22,032 nucleotides of DNA from positions 1 through 22,032 of the forward strand of contig JAMCSQ010000029.1 in the NCBI GenBank assembly GCA_023378805.1, given 5' to 3'. Below are positions 20,322 through 22,032 of this stretch, piece after piece. Position numbers and translations under genes: made by a program. The notes under the pieces are model-generated. The model saw only the letters and a list, made by a program, of their open reading frames with translations, was not told the origin of the DNA and did not search any database. Numbering within the stretch: position 1 is the stretch's first letter; every line of letters begins with the position of its first letter. This DNA comes from Candidatus Parvarchaeota archaeon (lineage in GTDB: Archaea; Nanobdellota; Nanobdellia; Parvarchaeales; Parvarchaeaceae).

Positions 20322-21929
20322 ATGCTATTTAAAGCCTTAAACAATAAAGAAAAAGATAAAGCAGAGCGTTCCTATATATATTCACATACAACTAAGCACT
20401 TAAAGTTTACAGTAAAAAGCAAGAGATCACAGTCAGCCTTAGAGTACATGATGACGTATGGCTGGGCTATTTTAATAATAGTCATAGTAGCTGTCATTCT
20501 ATACAGCATGGGTATTTTTAATCCATCATCAAGCGTAACTTTTACAAGCTCTGGATTTTCACCATTTACAATATCATCAAGCTTATGCAATAACCTAGGA
20601 TACAAAATAGCTATAATAGCAGGACCAATACCAAACAATGCAAATTATATTACAATAAACAAGGTATTTGTAACTTCAGCAACAGGAGCTAATACAACGA
20701 CTGCAAGTTATACATTAACAAATCCAGTAACATTGAAAAGCGGTCAGTCAGCTACAATATTAATACCAAATGTAGCCTGTACAGCAGCAAAAGTCCATTA
20801 TTCCTTATCAGCAAAAATACAGTATAGTTATACAGCTTCAACATTAGGCTTACAGACAATAAACACGACAGGAACAGTGGCAGGAACCTCTATATCAGGA
20901 AAACCTTCAACTTTAACAACCTATGAGCCAATAACAATAATGAATACACAAAGTTCAGCAACTCCAAGCCCATTCCAGCAGATGGTTAATTTCACATCCT
21001 CAGATCCAGGCTTTTCCTCAATAGCAACAGGCAATTTCGGCCAAAACGTGGAATTCTTCTATTACAATGGAACTATAATACCGTCATGGCTAGAGAATTA
21101 CACATCAACAAATGCAATCTGGTGGCTAAAGATAGCAGCAATATCTGGAGGTTCATCAGAAACAGTCTATGTAGGCTTCGCTCCAACATTAACCAATTTA
21201 TTCAACACAGTAAACGACGGCGAAGCACCACAATTAACATGCCCAAACCCTAGTGATACTACTTCTTGTTCAACATATGCAGAATATGATGATGGCGCTG
21301 GCGTCTTTAATTATTATAATGATTTCTCTGGGACTACTTTAACTAATTTTCTTATTACCGGAAGCTCTGGATATACAATTACAGTCGATAATGGCTTATT
21401 TATTCAAGGAGGGTCTTCAAATGCCTATGGTATATATTTACCATCTAATTATAACTTTACAAAGAATTCAATTTTTTCTTTTTACATAACTGGTGTTTCT
21501 ATGGTTAGCTCTAACTATTGGATAGGTGGAGGCATATCCTCTTCTGAGTCATCTGGCGGAACGGCATACATTAGATATGGTGGTTTAGCTCAAGACTTTG
21601 GGTATGGTGTTCCAACATTTGGTAATGGAGTGCAATACGGGAACACCCTAATCAGTACTTCTTCATCCTCAACAACTGTCGGGGATACCATGGGTTTAAA
21701 TAGCATCTACGATATAAATTCGACTTATTTAGAAACTGTAAATCCAACTGGAACAGCATTATGGGAATTGCCTGGAGGCACTAATGAAAAATTAGAACCT
21801 CCTTTTTATTGGGAAATAGGCGGTTGGAATTCTGCTGCTGGCGATGAGCTGAATGTTTCTTATACATATATAAGAAGTTTGCCACCAAATGCAGCTATGC
21901 CTTCCGTGAGCTTTGGAAGCGTAGCTTAA
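20322..21929 (+). CDS. class III signal peptide (pilin-type) surface protein with DUF2341 domain
   Basis: Predicted subunit or tip adhesin of an archaeal type IV filament. A 36-residue basic leader precedes SQSALEYMMTYGWA (about 36-49), the class III signal peptide motif (QxSxEY). Prepilin peptidase should cut next to Q37, exposing the hydrophobic assembly helix (about 47-67). A beta-rich, Ser/Thr/Asn-rich exported region follows (70-200). A DUF2341 domain then spans about 200-310 (landmarks PFQQMVNFTS, VEFFYYNGTIIPSW, WWLKIAAISG, VYVGF). The last part (about 310-535, from AEYDDGAGVFNYYNDF) resembles the concanavalin/LamG-like modules that often follow DUF2341. The ATG is backed by the TATA box, and no Met occurs between codon 1 and the motif. 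Codon choice shifts sharply near 21250. The pilus ATPase and platform at 2598-6961 are plausible assembly partners, but are distant. Ligand unknown. Confidence 0.85.
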   Translation: MLFKALNNKEKDKAERSYIYSHTTKHLKFTVKSKRSQSALEYMMTYGWAILIIVIVAVILYSMGIFNPSSSVTFTSSGFSPFTISSSLCNNLGYKIAIIAGPIPNNANYITINKVFVTSATGANTTTASYTLTNPVTLKSGQSATILIPNVACTAAKVHYSLSAKIQYSYTASTLGLQTINTTGTVAGTSISGKPSTLTTYEPITIMNTQSSATPSPFQQMVNFTSSDPGFSSIATGNFGQNVEFFYYNGTIIPSWLENYTSTNAIWWLKIAAISGGSSETVYVGFAPTLTNLFNTVNDGEAPQLTCPNPSDTTSCSTYAEYDDGAGVFNYYNDFSGTTLTNFLITGSSGYTITVDNGLFIQGGSSNAYGIYLPSNYNFTKNSIFSFYITGVSMVSSNYWIGGGISSSESSGGTAYIRYGGLAQDFGYGVPTFGNGVQYGNTLISTSSSSTTVGDTMGLNSIYDINSTYLETVNPTGTALWELPGGTNEKLEPPFYWEIGGWNSAAGDELNVSYTYIRSLPPNAAMPSVSFGSVA

Positions 21930-21930
21930 T

Positions 21931-21950
21931 TATTTTTAATATTTTTATTT
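21931..21950 (+). terminator. T-rich terminator after the pilin-like gene
   Basis: TATTTTTAATATTTTTATTT directly follows the stop. Repeated T-tracts without a stem are typical archaeal transcription stop signals. Confidence 0.5.
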
Positions 21951-22011
21951 AATTTGTGTTAGAATAATACTAGACTATAATTATAATAATACTCCAAGTG
22001 TAATTACTAAT

Positions 22012-22032
22012 ATGAAACCTTCAGATATACTA
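22012..22032 (+). other. possible start of a further gene cut by the window end
   Basis: ATG at 22012 opens seven codons (MKPSDIL) before the window ends. An AT-only TATA-like stretch (21975-21990) is centred about 29 nt upstream, the spacing seen for other first genes here. Too little is visible to call a gene. Confidence 0.3.

Noticed and set aside
21963..21992. AATAATACT direct repeat and TATAATTATA palindrome after the pilin-like gene
   Set aside because: Low-complexity AT sequence near a probable promoter; no flanking mobile-element gene.
1..22032. tRNA, rRNA, CRISPR array or transposon
   Set aside because: The intergenic gaps are under 150 bases; none shows a tRNA arm pattern, regularly spaced repeats or transposase motifs.

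Overview
The window looks like a piece of a compact, AT-rich archaeal genome. Archaeal or eukaryote-type informational proteins (eL42, eS27, eL43, Rpo12, Pcc1, prefoldin beta, Sec61 beta, uL1-uL10-uL12 with a P1-type uL12, an LigI-type DNA ligase and an Hjc-like resolvase) sit beside class III signal peptide pilins, TATA boxes about 25-30 nt upstream of first genes, and Shine-Dalgarno motifs before internal operon genes. Short proteins, abutting or overlapping genes, a secreted sedolisin-type acid protease and a DUF929-like protein suggest a small-genome acidophile, perhaps a DPANN (Parvarchaeum-like) archaeon. That placement is inference; no rRNA gene is present.

Layout. 1-2597 (+): 5'-truncated ATP-dependent DNA ligase, then a ureohydrolase (agmatinase-like). 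2598-9382 (-): one tightly packed unit of surface genes, transcribed protease -> TadA/GspE-type secretion ATPase -> TadC/GspF-type membrane platform. 9469-10757 (+): eL42, eS27, a nitroreductase and a 55-residue Sec61 beta. 10876-12191 (-): a membrane-anchored winged-helix protein followed by an Hjc-like nuclease. 12263-13129 (+): the conserved eL43-Rpo12-Pcc1-prefoldin beta cluster. 13179-16398 (+): a sugar-catabolic operon of PfkB kinase, archaeal class I FBP aldolase, ROK sugar kinase and triosephosphate isomerase. 16387-20173 (-): uL1-uL10-uL12, SurE and a membrane-anchored thioredoxin/DUF929-like protein. 20322-21929 (+): a large class III signal peptide protein with a DUF2341 domain, probably a pilin-type adhesin.

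How the genes fit together. The pilus ATPase and platform could assemble class III prepilins such as the protein at 20322. The protease co-transcribed with them would act outside the cell, and the DUF929-like protein would also face outward. The sugar kinases, aldolase and isomerase could convert hexose to triose phosphates. No gene-free stretch exceeds 300 bases; the longest gap (20174-20321) holds two divergent promoters. I see no tRNA, rRNA, CRISPR array, transposase or insertion sequence.
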